DNA from: Micromonospora lupini | GTDB taxonomy: Bacteria; Actinomycetota; Actinomycetes; Mycobacteriales; Micromonosporaceae | DNA: 64,000 nt | Assembly (NCBI RefSeq): GCF_026342015.1 | Contig: NZ_JAPENL010000002.1 | Coordinates: forward strand, 2,113,001-2,177,000 | Reading direction: 5' to 3' | Part shown: positions 16,213-25,593 of the stretch, in pieces | Position numbering within the stretch: the first letter of the stretch is position 1 | How the letters are laid out: every line of letters begins with the position of its first letter | Position numbers and translations under genes: made by a program | The notes under the pieces: generated by a model | Databases searched by the model: none | What the model was told of the DNA's origin: nothing | The model's input: the letters and a program-made list of their open reading frames with translations, nothing else

Positions 16213-16857
16213 ATGAACCTGCTGCATATCGATTCGAGCATCCGGGGCGACTGGTCGGTCAGCCGGCGACTCACCGCCCGCGCCGCCGCCGCCTGGCGCG
16301 CGGCACACCCCGACGGCACGGTGACCTACCGTGACCTGGGCGCCGAGCCGTTGCCGCACCTGGACTCGGAAGGCGGGCTGGCGCGGATGACGCCGCCGGA
16401 CCAGCACACCCCGGCCCAGCGCGAGTCCTGGGAGCTCAGCGAGCGAATCGTCGACGAGGTGAAGCAGGCCGACGTGGTGCTTCTCGGGCTGCCGCTCTAC
16501 AACTTCGGCGTCCCCAGCAGCGTCAAGTCCTGGGTCGACCATCTGCTCGTCCCCGGCCTGTCGCACGACCCGACGACCCAGGAGGGTCTGCTCGGCGGCC
16601 GCGAGTTCGTGGTGCTGGCGACCCGGGGTGGCGGCTACGGCGAGGGCACCCCGCGGCACGGCTGGGACCACGCGGAGCAGTGGCTTCCGCACGGCCTGTC
16701 GATGACCGGCCTGCAACCGCGCTTCATCAGCACGGAGCTGACCCTCGCGCCGTCGGTGCCGGCGATGGCCGGGCTGATCCCGCTGCACGAGGCCAGCCTC
16801 GCGGCCAGCGAGAAGGAGATCGACAACCTCTGGACCCCCGTCTCCGCCAGGCGCTGA
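16213..16857 (+). CDS. azoR: FMN-dependent NADH:quinone/azo oxidoreductase
   Basis: A 214-aa flavodoxin-like protein of the AzoR family. The N-terminal phosphate-binding segment is LLHIDSSIRGDWSVSRRL. The FMN-contacting motif is PLYNFGVPSSVKSWVDH, and ATRGGGY is the glycine-rich loop near the flavin. These enzymes reduce quinones by two electrons, protecting against electrophile stress, and also cleave azo dyes. RBS GGAGGAGG precedes the ATG. The divergent MarR protein is the likely repressor, probably relieved by quinones. Confidence 0.92.
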   Translation: MNLLHIDSSIRGDWSVSRRLTARAAAAWRAAHPDGTVTYRDLGAEPLPHLDSEGGLARMTPPDQHTPAQRESWELSERIVDEVKQADVVLLGLPLYNFGVPSSVKSWVDHLLVPGLSHDPTTQEGLLGGREFVVLATRGGGYGEGTPRHGWDHAEQWLPHGLSMTGLQPRFISTELTLAPSVPAMAGLIPLHEASLAASEKEIDNLWTPVSARR

Positions 16858-16872
16858 GGCAGTACGGCACGA

Positions 16873-16912
16873 CGACAGCGGCCGCCCCCGGATTCGGGGA
16901 CGGCCGCTGTCG
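16873..16912. terminator. Bidirectional hairpin between azoR and korB
   Basis: Arms 16873-16890 and 16895-16912 form an 18-bp stem with one mismatch and a 4-nt loop. It lies 15 nt after the azoR stop and 15 nt before the korB stop on the other strand, so it can serve both. Confidence 0.85.
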
Positions 16913-16927
16913 TTCAGGTCGGACGGG

Positions 16928-17954
<1,027 letters not shown>

Positions 17955-17962
<8 letters not shown>

Positions 17963-19802
17963 TCTTCAGGACCTCTTCCAGCGTCGTCTCCAGCTCGGCG
18001 GCCGTGAACGGCAGACCGCGGACCTGGTTGTAGCTGATCGCGTCGACCAGGTAGCGGGCCCGGATGACGTGGGCGAGCTGACCCAGGTTCATCTCCGGGA
18101 TGACCACCTTGTCGTAGGAGCGCAGCACCTCGCCGAGGTTGGCCGGCATCGGGGCGAGGTGCCGCAGGTGCGCCTGGGCGATGGACAGCCCGCGCTGGCG
18201 CACCCCGCGGCAGGCCGCGCCGATCGGGCCGTACGTGGAGCCCCAGCCCAGCACCAGCACCCGGGCGTCGCCGTCCGGGTCCTCCACCTCGATGTCCGGC
18301 ACCGGAATCGTCTCGATCCGGGCCGCCCGGGTACGCACCATGAAGTCGTGGTTCGCCGGGTCGTACGAGATGTCACCGGTCTTGTCGGCCTTCTCCAGCC
18401 CACCGATCCGGTGCTCCAGCCCCGCCGTGCCCGGAATCGCCCACGGCCGGGCCAGGGTCTCCGGATCGCGCAGGTACGGCAGGAAGGTGGTGCCGTCGTC
18501 GCCGTTGGGCTCGGTGGCGAACTCGACCCGCAGGTCGGGCAGCGACTCCACGTCGGGCAGCAGCCACGGCTCCGAGCCGTTCGCCACGTAGTTGTCCGAC
18601 AGCAGGATCACAGGCGTCCGATACGTCAACGCGATCCGGGCCGCCTCCAACGCCGCGAAGAAACAGTCCGACGGCGACTTCGGCGCGATCACCGCGACCG
18701 GCGCCTCGCCGTGCCGCCCGTACAACGCCATGTTCAGGTCGGCCTGCTCGGTCTTGGTCGGCATCCCCGTCGACGGGCCGGCCCGCTGCACATCCACGAT
18801 CACCAGCGGCAGCTCCAACGCCACCGCCAGCGAGATCGTCTCGCTCTTGAGCGCCACACCCGGACCGGACGTGGTCGTCACCCCCAGGGCCCCGCCGTAC
18901 GACGCGCCCAACGCCGCCCCGACCGCAGCGATCTCGTCCTCGGCCTGCATGGTCAGCACACCGAAGCGCTTGTGCTTGCTCAGCTCGTGCAGGATGTCCG
19001 ACGCCGGCGTGATCGGATACGCCCCGAGGAAGACCGGCAGCCCGGAGCGGACCCCGGCGGCGACCAGGCCCAACGAGAGCGCGGCGTTGCCGGTGATGTT
19101 GCGGTAGGTGCCCGGCTGCATCTTGGCCGGCTTGACCTCGTAGCGGACCGCGAAGTCCTCGGTGGTCTCGCCGAAGTTCCAGCCGGCCCGGAAGGCGGCA
19201 ACGTTCGCGGCGACCAGCTCGGGGCGGGCCGCGAACTTACGCTCCAGGAACCGCAGGGTCGACTCGTACGGTCGCGAGTACATCCAGGAGAGCAGGCCGA
19301 GGGCGAACATGTTCTTCGACCGCTCGGCGTCCTTCTTGGACACCTGCAACTCGGTAAGCGCCCCGACAGTCATCGAGGTCAGGGCCACCGGGTGCACGAC
19401 GTAGCCGGCCAGCGAGTCGTCGTCAAGCGGGCTGCTCTGGTAGCCGACCTTGGCCAGGTTGCGCTTGGTGAACTCGTCGGTGTTGACGATGATGTCCGCG
19501 CCGCGCGGCAGGTCGGCCAGGTTGGCCTTGAGGGCGGCCGGGTTCATCGCCACCAGCACGTGAGGGGAGTCGCCAGGCGTGAGGATGTCGTAGTCGGCGA
19601 AGTGCACCTGGAAGCTCGACACGCCGGGCAGGGTGCCGGCGGGAGCCCGGATCTCGGCGGGGAAGTTCGGCAGCGTGGAGATGTCGTTGCCGAGCTGTGC
19701 CGTCTCCGAGGTGAACCGGTCGCCGGTCAACTGCATGCCGTCGCCGGAGTCACCGGCGAACCGGATGACCACTCGGTCGAGTTGACGGATCTGCTTGGTC
19801 AC
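17955..19802 (-). CDS. korA: 2-oxoacid:ferredoxin oxidoreductase, fused gamma-alpha subunit
   Basis: A 615-aa protein. The N-terminal gamma domain (RFAGDSGDGMQLTGD, about 1-190) is fused to the alpha, pyrimidine-binding domain (YPITPASDILHELSKHK, then AEDEIAAVGAALGASYGG). This fusion is the usual actinobacterial KorA form. It supplies the CoA-handling domain and half of the TPP site for KorB. The GTG at 19802 follows AAGGTGG at good spacing; the extra frame to 19916 is not needed. It is the first gene of a two-gene operon with korB. Confidence 0.93.
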
Positions 19803-20035
19803 TGTGCCACCTTCGTTCGCGACTGCGGGACCTCGCCCTGCCCGGCCACGGGACCTCCCTGACGCAACGCTGTACCGCACCGCCCCAGGCTGGTCCGGTC
19901 CGCTGTCGTTCCTCACTGAGAGCCTACGTCGAACGGACCCCCGTCCCTCCCCGGAGGTCCGCCGACTGAGACCCGATCAACGCCGAATATGCCCAATATT
20001 GCGGTGTTTCGCCCCGCCCGCCGTAATTCAGATCA

Positions 20036-20071
20036 CCGTCCCCGGCCGGCCGCGACGCCGGCCGGGGACGG
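20036..20071 (-). terminator. 15-bp perfect hairpin after the surface-protein gene
   Basis: Arms 20036-20050 and 20057-20071 pair exactly around a 6-nt loop, 17 nt downstream of the minus-strand stop at 20089. It insulates korA from its upstream neighbour. Confidence 0.82.
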
Positions 20072-20088
20072 CCCGGGTCGTCGATCGG

Positions 20089-21537
20089 TCAGTCGGTGGG
20101 CGGAGCGGTGGGCTCGGCCGCCGACCCGCCGAGGCGGCGGCGCAGCGAGGTGGTCGCGAGCGTGAGGGCCAGCACCACCAGCAGCGCGGAGACCGCGATC
20201 AGGATGACCGCGGTGCGCTGCACCGAGGTCATGCCACCGTCGTCGTCGGTGGTGGCGCCCGCCGGGAGTACGCCCTGGGAGCCGGTCGGCGCGGGCGGCG
20301 AGACGACAGGCGTGGCCAGCGCTGCCGCCGCGGTGATGCGGAAGCTCATCTGCACCCGCCGGGTCGCGCCGTTGCGCGGGTCGAGCTGACCGATCACCGC
20401 CCCGGACAGCGGCGCCTCCCGCTGGGCCTGGGCGGTCGCCTCCACGGGCAGCCGCAGCTCGCGGGTCTCGCCGGCCGCCAACAGGCCCGCGTCGCACCGG
20501 GTGCGGGACGCCTCGACCGCCACGCAACCCGCCGGTGGGGTCGGCACGCTCACCCCGGCCGGCAGGATCACCTCCACCAGGCCGGCGGCGTCCACCGTGC
20601 CGGTGTTGACCAGCCGCACCGCGAGGGTGCTCGCCGCGCCGCTGATGTCGAACGCGACCTCGTCCGCGGCCAGCGAGATCCCGGGCACCGGCGGGCCGGG
20701 CGGGAACAGCACCGCGAAGCCCTGGTCGTCGGCCACCTCGCCGGGCACCCCCGGCGCGTCCGCGACGACCTGCACGGAGCCGCTGAGCGGCATCCGCTCC
20801 CAGGCGTTGCCGGCGACCCGCAGCCGGATCAGGCTGCTGAACCGGACGCCCGCCTCGGCCGTCCAGGCCCCGCAGCGGTACGCGCCACCGCCCGCGGCGA
20901 CGCACCCCTTCGTCCCGGCGTCGCTGAGCCCCGCCGGCAGGGTGTACGACAGCCGGACCCGCTGCGCGGCGGTGCCTGTGTTCGCCACGGTGACCCGCAG
21001 CGTGGTGGTGGTGCTTGTCGCGTTCCAGTACGCCTCGGGGAGGGTGACGTCCTCGGTGGTCACCTGCACGCCCAGTGGGCTCGGCGCCGGCGTGCCACCT
21101 TGCGCGGGCGGGTTGACCGGGGGCACCGGGGGCGCCGGCGGTCCGGGCGTCGGCGTCCTGGTGCTGCCGCCCGGGGCGGGAGCGGTGGTTGTCGGCGCCG
21201 AAGGCACGTTCGGCGCGGTGGTCTGCGGAGGCGCCGGCGGCGTCGTCTCCGGTGGTGGCGCGGTGGTCGCCGGGGCCGGGTCGGTAGGCGCGGGATCGCC
21301 GCCCGGATCCTCGGTCGGGGTGGGCTCCTCCGCCGGACTGGTCTCCGGGTCCGGATCGGGTTCGGGCGCCGACTCCGTCATGGCGGCGATCGGGTGGGTG
21401 TGCGGCACCGCCGCGCTGGCGAGGGTCGGAGCTGCGGCGAGCGCCGCGAGCAGCCCGAGCGCGAGCGAGGTCACCAGCAGGGGCGCGGGAGGTCGCCCCG
21501 CAGCCCGGCGTTCGGGCGATACCTTCACGCGGGCCAT
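20089..21537 (-). CDS. Secreted, membrane-anchored surface protein with Pro/Thr-rich stalk
   Basis: A 482-aa protein. A signal peptide (about 1-42: RRAAGRPPAPLLVTSLALG) is followed by a Pro/Thr/Glu-rich low-complexity stretch (about 52-150). Two beta-sandwich domains (about 155-300 and 300-425) contain phrases such as LRVTVANTGTAAQRVRLSY typical of DUF11/CARDB-like folds. A C-terminal membrane helix (about 445-468) and a basic stop-transfer RRR follow. Cys pairs in each domain may form disulfides. It is likely a cell-wall-spanning surface protein; no ligand can be named. RBS GGAGG precedes the ATG. The gene is divergent from nuoA. Confidence 0.75.
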   Translation of the reverse strand: MARVKVSPERRAAGRPPAPLLVTSLALGLLAALAAAPTLASAAVPHTHPIAAMTESAPEPDPDPETSPAEEPTPTEDPGGDPAPTDPAPATTAPPPETTPPAPPQTTAPNVPSAPTTTAPAPGGSTRTPTPGPPAPPVPPVNPPAQGGTPAPSPLGVQVTTEDVTLPEAYWNATSTTTTLRVTVANTGTAAQRVRLSYTLPAGLSDAGTKGCVAAGGGAYRCGAWTAEAGVRFSSLIRLRVAGNAWERMPLSGSVQVVADAPGVPGEVADDQGFAVLFPPGPPVPGISLAADEVAFDISGAASTLAVRLVNTGTVDAAGLVEVILPAGVSVPTPPAGCVAVEASRTRCDAGLLAAGETRELRLPVEATAQAQREAPLSGAVIGQLDPRNGATRRVQMSFRITAAAALATPVVSPPAPTGSQGVLPAGATTDDDGGMTSVQRTAVILIAVSALLVVLALTLATTSLRRRLGGSAAEPTAPPTD

Positions 21538-21665
21538 CTGTCCTCCGGTGCCATGGGTGGATGTCCAATGTTCGTTAACAGTTGCCTCGGTGCACTAGTC
21601 CCACCCGGAAACAAATCCGTAACGTGTTTGGGACGGCCCGTTCGGGTGGGCGGTAGGCTCCCGAT

Positions 21666-22043
21666 GTGACCGGTTACCTGGGCTCGTACGCGACGCTCGG
21701 GCTCTTGCTGCTCGTCAGTGTCCTGTTCTTTGTGACGGCGTTCTCGGCCAACCGGGTGTTACGTCCCGCCCGTCCGGCCGACCCGTTCGGCAAGCGGACC
21801 AGCTACGAGTGCGGGCTCGACCCGGTCGGCGCGGACTGGGCGCAGATGCAGATCCGCTACTACGTCTACGCCTATCTGTACGTGCTGTTCGCGGTCGAGG
21901 CGGTGTTCCTCTTCCCGTGGGCGGTGGTCTTCGACAGGCCCGGCTTCGGCCTGGTCACGGTGGTGGAGATGGCGGTGTTCGTGGCGGTGCTCGCCCTCGG
22001 CATCCTCTACGCCTGGCGTAGGAACATCCTGCGCTGGACCTGA
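21666..22043 (+). CDS. nuoA: NADH-quinone oxidoreductase subunit A (orphan copy)
   Basis: A 125-aa membrane protein with three helices (about 8-28, 65-87, 94-114). It has the NuoA hallmark loop PFGKRTSYECGLDPVG and the IRYYVYAYLYVLFAVE helix with its conserved acidic residue. NuoA is part of the quinone-entry region of complex I. No nuoB or other complex I gene follows; the next gene is folP2 on the opposite strand. It may be a spare or substitute subunit. The GTG start has TAGGCT 6 nt upstream and no RBS, so the mRNA is probably leaderless. Confidence 0.88.
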   Translation: MTGYLGSYATLGLLLLVSVLFFVTAFSANRVLRPARPADPFGKRTSYECGLDPVGADWAQMQIRYYVYAYLYVLFAVEAVFLFPWAVVFDRPGFGLVTVVEMAVFVAVLALGILYAWRRNILRWT

Positions 22044-22044
22044 G

Positions 22045-22061
22045 CGCCGGGGCCTCCGGCG
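22045..22061. terminator. Short hairpin between nuoA and folP2
   Basis: CGCCGG and CCGGCG form a 6-bp stem with a 5-nt loop just after the nuoA stop. It is shorter than the other terminators in the window, so the call is modest. Confidence 0.45.
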
Positions 22062-22113
22062 ATCGTGCCGCTCCGCCGGCCGTTCACATCGGTTGCCGCA
22101 CCGACCGGACGAC

Positions 22114-22983
22114 TCAGGCCAGACCCCGCCGGGTCGCCGCGGGCGGACGGTCGCCACGGATCGAGGCGACCATGTCCAGCACCCGACGGGTGGGCCCGAC
22201 CTGGTGGGCCCGGAACACCCGAGCGCCCAACCAGGCGGAGACCGCCGTCGCCGCCAGCGTGCCCTCCAGCCGCTCGGCCACCGGCAGGTCCAGCGTCTCG
22301 CCGACGAAGTCCTTGTTGGAGAGCGCCACCAGCACCGGCCAACCCGTCGCGGTCAGCTCGTCAAGCCGCCGGGTGATCTCCAGGGAGTGCCTGGTGTTCT
22401 TGCCGAAGTCGTGCGCCGGGTCGATGAGGATGCCGTCGGGGCGTACCCCCGCCGCCACCGCGCGCTCGGCGAGCCCGGTCACCGTCTCGACCACGTCGGC
22501 GACCACGTCGTCGAAGGCGGCCCGGTGCGGCCGGGTCCGGGGGACCAGCCCGCCGGCGTGCGAACAGACCAGGCCGGCGCCGGTGTCCGCCGCGACCCGG
22601 GCGAGCGCCGGGTCGGCGCCCGACCAGGTGTCGTTGAGCAGGTCCGCGCCGGCCGCCACCGCCTCCGTCGCGACTTCGGCCCGCCAGGTGTCGATGGAGA
22701 TGACCACCTCCGGGAACGCGGCCCGTACGGCGGCGATGGTGTCGACCGTGCGCCGGATCTCCTCGGCCACGTCCACCTCGGTGCCCGGCCCCGCCTTGAC
22801 CCCGCCGATGTCGATGATCGCCGCGCCCTCGTCGACAGCCCGCTCGACGGCGCGCAGCGCGCTGTCGGCGCCGAAGGTGGCGCCCCGGTCGAAGAACGAG
22901 TCCGGTGTGCGGTTGACGATGGCCATCACCACCAGCTCACCCGGGGCGAACGTCCGCCCACCAAGCCGAAGTGCCCCGGCCAT
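22114..22983 (-). CDS. folP2: FolP2-type dihydropteroate synthase homologue
   Basis: A 289-aa TIM-barrel protein. It closely resembles mycobacterial FolP2 rather than the folate enzyme FolP1: MAIVNRTPDSFFDRG replaces the usual VNVTPDSFSDGG, and GGVKAGPGTEVDV, DPAHDFGKNT and SNKDFVGETL are typical FolP2 segments. As I recall, mycobacterial FolP2 lacks useful DHPS activity, so its real substrate is unknown. No other folate gene is adjacent. SD GGAGG lies before the ATG. It is convergent with the orphan nuoA. Confidence 0.85.
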   Translation of the reverse strand: MAGALRLGGRTFAPGELVVMAIVNRTPDSFFDRGATFGADSALRAVERAVDEGAAIIDIGGVKAGPGTEVDVAEEIRRTVDTIAAVRAAFPEVVISIDTWRAEVATEAVAAGADLLNDTWSGADPALARVAADTGAGLVCSHAGGLVPRTRPHRAAFDDVVADVVETVTGLAERAVAAGVRPDGILIDPAHDFGKNTRHSLEITRRLDELTATGWPVLVALSNKDFVGETLDLPVAERLEGTLAATAVSAWLGARVFRAHQVGPTRRVLDMVASIRGDRPPAATRRGLA

Positions 22984-23134
22984 GACGCCTCCCGACTGTC
23001 CGCACCGTCGCCGCTGCTCCGGCCGTCACCGACGCTAGCCGGTCGGTCGGTCGCCGAGCCGGGCGGGCGTGGACGTCGATGGTGATCGGGGTGGTGGGGT
23101 CGCTCCCAGCCGGCTGTCGTGCCACGATCAGTGC

Positions 23135-23800
23135 ATGGGTCAGCTTCTGCTCCTCCTGGTCGTGGCGTTGACTGTCGCGGCGGTGGTTTTCGGCGTGACG
23201 GTGTTGGTCAGTGGCCGGGATCCCGGTCTCGCGTCGACCGAACCGGATTCGCAGGCCATCCCCCTGCCGGCCACCCGGCCACTGAGGGAATCCGATGTGG
23301 GCGCGGTCCGGTTCGACACCGGGTTGCGCGGGTACCGGATGGCCCAGGTCGACCAGGCGATGCGCCGTGCGGCCTACGACATCGGCTACAAGTCCGAGCT
23401 GATCGGCGTGTTGGAGGCGGAGGTCATCGCGTTGCGCGAGGGCCGCACCGACGACGCGGACGCGCTGCGCCAGGCCCGGGAGCAGGCCGCCGGGGCGGTG
23501 CCGGACGCGACCGCGGCGGAGCCGGACGAAACTGCGGCGCCGGCCGAGGGCACGGCGGCTGACGACGGCACGGTGCCGGCCGAGGCGGACGCCCTGCCCG
23601 CCGCCACCTCCTCCGCGGCCGACTCCGACGGGGTGGCGCCGGCCGAGAGCGAGCCGACCGCCGCCCACAAGCCGACCGACGACGCGCCGGCCGCTGACGC
23701 GCCCACGGCCCGCACGCCGAGCGCTGACGAGCCGGCCGGGGACGAGCCGGCCGGTGATGCCGGGCAGCACGGCGCGGTGGTCCGGTCGGAGTCGGCGTGA
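23135..23800 (+). CDS. DivIVA-domain membrane protein with long acidic tail
   Basis: A 221-aa protein. An N-terminal membrane helix (about 3-25: LLLLVVALTVAAVVFGVTVL) is followed by a short DivIVA-like segment (VRFDTGLRGYRMAQVDQAM, about 67-110) and a long Ala/Asp/Glu/Pro-rich tail, probably disordered. DivIVA-like proteins mark cell poles or septa. The ATG at 23135 begins at the membrane helix; a CACGAT box ends 6 nt upstream. The next gene overlaps the stop by 4 nt, so the two are coupled. Confidence 0.82.
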   Translation: MGQLLLLLVVALTVAAVVFGVTVLVSGRDPGLASTEPDSQAIPLPATRPLRESDVGAVRFDTGLRGYRMAQVDQAMRRAAYDIGYKSELIGVLEAEVIALREGRTDDADALRQAREQAAGAVPDATAAEPDETAAPAEGTAADDGTVPAEADALPAATSSAADSDGVAPAESEPTAAHKPTDDAPAADAPTARTPSADEPAGDEPAGDAGQHGAVVRSESA

Positions 23801-24294
23801 CCGGCCCGGAGGGCGCTGATGATCTTCAGGAGGCGGCGCAACCCGGCGCCGGCGAGGTGACCGCCACGGTCATCGTCAACGCCCCGGCGGCCCGGGTCTT
23901 CGCCGCGTTGCTCGCCTGGGAACGGCAGTCGGACTGGATTCCGTTCACCCAGGTCCGGGTCGTCGAGGGCGACGGGCGCGAGGGCAGCCGGATCGAGGCG
24001 GTGACCGCGCTCGGCCGGGCGACGCTCCGCGACGAGATGCGGGTGGTCCGGGTCGACGAGCCGTACGAGATCGGCGTGGTGCACCACGGCCAGGTGCTGC
24101 GTGGCCCCGGTGTCCTGCGCTGCACCCAACTCGGCGAGACCCGCACCCAGGTCGTCTGGCACGAGTGGTTCCACCTGCCGGGCGGCCGGGCCGGTCGACT
24201 GGCGTGGCCGGTGCTCTGGCCCGGCTCCAAGCTGGGCCTCACCCAGGCGCTCAAGAGGTTCGGCCGTCTGGTCGAGCAGGGCCGACTGCCCTGA
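23797..24294 (+). CDS. SRPBCC/START-like lipid- or ligand-binding protein
   Basis: A 165-aa protein. TVIVNAPAARVFAALLAWER at the N-terminus and the C-terminal helix TQALKRFGRLVEQGRL are typical of the SRPBCC (polyketide cyclase/dehydrase-like) fold, which forms a hydrophobic pocket. The ligand is unknown. The GTG overlaps the TGA of the DivIVA-domain gene (GTGA), so expression is coupled. A role in envelope lipids near the pole is conceivable but is only suggested by the pairing. Confidence 0.82.
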   Translation: MTGPEGADDLQEAAQPGAGEVTATVIVNAPAARVFAALLAWERQSDWIPFTQVRVVEGDGREGSRIEAVTALGRATLRDEMRVVRVDEPYEIGVVHHGQVLRGPGVLRCTQLGETRTQVVWHEWFHLPGGRAGRLAWPVLWPGSKLGLTQALKRFGRLVEQGRLP

Positions 24295-24360
24295 CCGTTC
24301 CGCCGGCCGGGTGAGCCCGACGGTGCGGGGCTGTCGGTGCGATGGCCTAGCGTGTGCGAC

Positions 24361-24930
24361 GTGAGTGACCTGGTGATCGGCGCCGACGGGCTGGCCCGCT
24401 GCGCCTGGGGGGCGAGCACCCCCGACTACGCCGTCTACCACGACACCGAGTGGGGGCGGCCGCTGCGCGGCGACGACGCGCTCTACGAACGAATGACCCT
24501 GGAGGCGTTCCAGTCGGGGCTGTCCTGGCTGACCATCCTGCGCAAACGCCCGGCGTTCCGGCTGGCCTTCGACGAGTTCCACATCGCCACAGTGGCGGGC
24601 TACGGCGAGGCCGACGTGACCCGGCTGCTCGCCGACGCCGGCATCGTCCGCAACCGGGCCAAGATCGAGGCCGCCATCGCCAACGCCCGCGCCGCGCTGG
24701 AGCTGCCCGACGGGCTGTCCGCGCTGCTCTGGTCGTTCGCGCCGGAGCGCAGGCCGGCCCGCCCCGCCTCGTTCGCCGAGCTGGCGCCGATCACCCCGGA
24801 GTCGACAGCCATGGCCAAGGCGCTCAAGAAGCGCGGCTTCCGGTTCGTGGGGCCGACCACCGCGTACGCCCTCATGCAGGCCACCGGGATGGTCGACGAT
24901 CACATCGTCGGCTGTCACGTCACCCGCTGA
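24361..24930 (+). CDS. tag: DNA-3-methyladenine glycosylase I
   Basis: A 189-aa protein with the Tag signatures: RCAWG and YHDTEWGRPLRGDD near the N-terminus, and FVGPTTAYALMQATGMVDDH with HIVGCH at the C-terminus. The Cys and His of these two ends form the zinc site. It removes 3-methyladenine from alkylated DNA in base-excision repair. The GTG at 24361 has TAGCGT 7 nt upstream and no RBS, so the transcript is probably leaderless. Confidence 0.94.
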   Translation: MSDLVIGADGLARCAWGASTPDYAVYHDTEWGRPLRGDDALYERMTLEAFQSGLSWLTILRKRPAFRLAFDEFHIATVAGYGEADVTRLLADAGIVRNRAKIEAAIANARAALELPDGLSALLWSFAPERRPARPASFAELAPITPESTAMAKALKKRGFRFVGPTTAYALMQATGMVDDHIVGCHVTR

Positions 24931-24955
24931 CCGGCGGCGTGATGGGATGGCAGGC

Positions 24956-25579
24956 ATGACGACCGAGACCGCGTACCGGGCCGGGGCGGCCGGCCCCGCC
25001 GACGGGCCGGGCACCTGGGCCGTGCTGCTGCCCCCGGAGCGTTACGAGGCCGAGCGGCTCGTGCACCACGACAGCCTGGAGCTGACCGGGCTGACCGACG
25101 TCGGGCGTCCCGTCCTGGGCGATCGGGTGGCGGTGCTTGCCGACGCGCCGCCGCGACTGGTGGCCCTCGGCCGGGTCACCACGCCGACGCGGCGGCACTC
25201 CGAGGATCCGGACGATCCGCAGTCCGACATCGAGTCGGGGGCGCTCGTCGTGACGTACACCCGGCGGGCCTTCGACGAGCCGGTGCCGACCGACCCGCTC
25301 ACCCTCGACGGGCCGGTCACCGCGCTGGAGCCGGCCGCGTTCCGGGCGCTGGCCGAGCAGCTCGGCCCGCCCCCGGCGCGGCGCACCTGGCTGGTCAGCC
25401 TCGACCTGCCGATCGAGGCCGGCACGCCGGCCGAGGCGGTGCGCCTGTTCTGGTCGTACGTGCAGGAGCTGGGGCCGCGCGAGCTGCCCGCCTTCGTGTC
25501 ACCGGCCGGCGACGAGCTGGCCATGCAGGCGTTCGTGCTGGGCGCGGCGGCCAACCAGGACCCGGAAGAGGACGACTAG
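24956..25579 (+). CDS. Conserved hypothetical protein, possible PUA/EVE-like
   Basis: A 207-aa protein I do not recognise with certainty. The N-terminal half (TWAVLLPPERYEAERLVHHD, then DRVAVLADAPPRLVALGRV) alternates strands in a way that recalls small barrel folds such as EVE/PUA. The C-terminal half is helical (AEAVRLFWSYVQELG). It lies 25 nt after tag on the same strand and probably shares its transcript. ATG 24956 is preferred; ATG 24947 is in frame. It ends 14 nt before the convergent DUF1501 gene. Confidence 0.65.
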   Translation: MTTETAYRAGAAGPADGPGTWAVLLPPERYEAERLVHHDSLELTGLTDVGRPVLGDRVAVLADAPPRLVALGRVTTPTRRHSEDPDDPQSDIESGALVVTYTRRAFDEPVPTDPLTLDGPVTALEPAAFRALAEQLGPPPARRTWLVSLDLPIEAGTPAEAVRLFWSYVQELGPRELPAFVSPAGDELAMQAFVLGAAANQDPEEDD

Positions 25580-25593
25580 CAGCCGGGCTCGGC

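Noticed and set aside
19795..21669. 624-aa open frame on the plus strand
   Set aside because: Antisense to the surface protein gene; Gly/Arg-rich with no domain or RBS.
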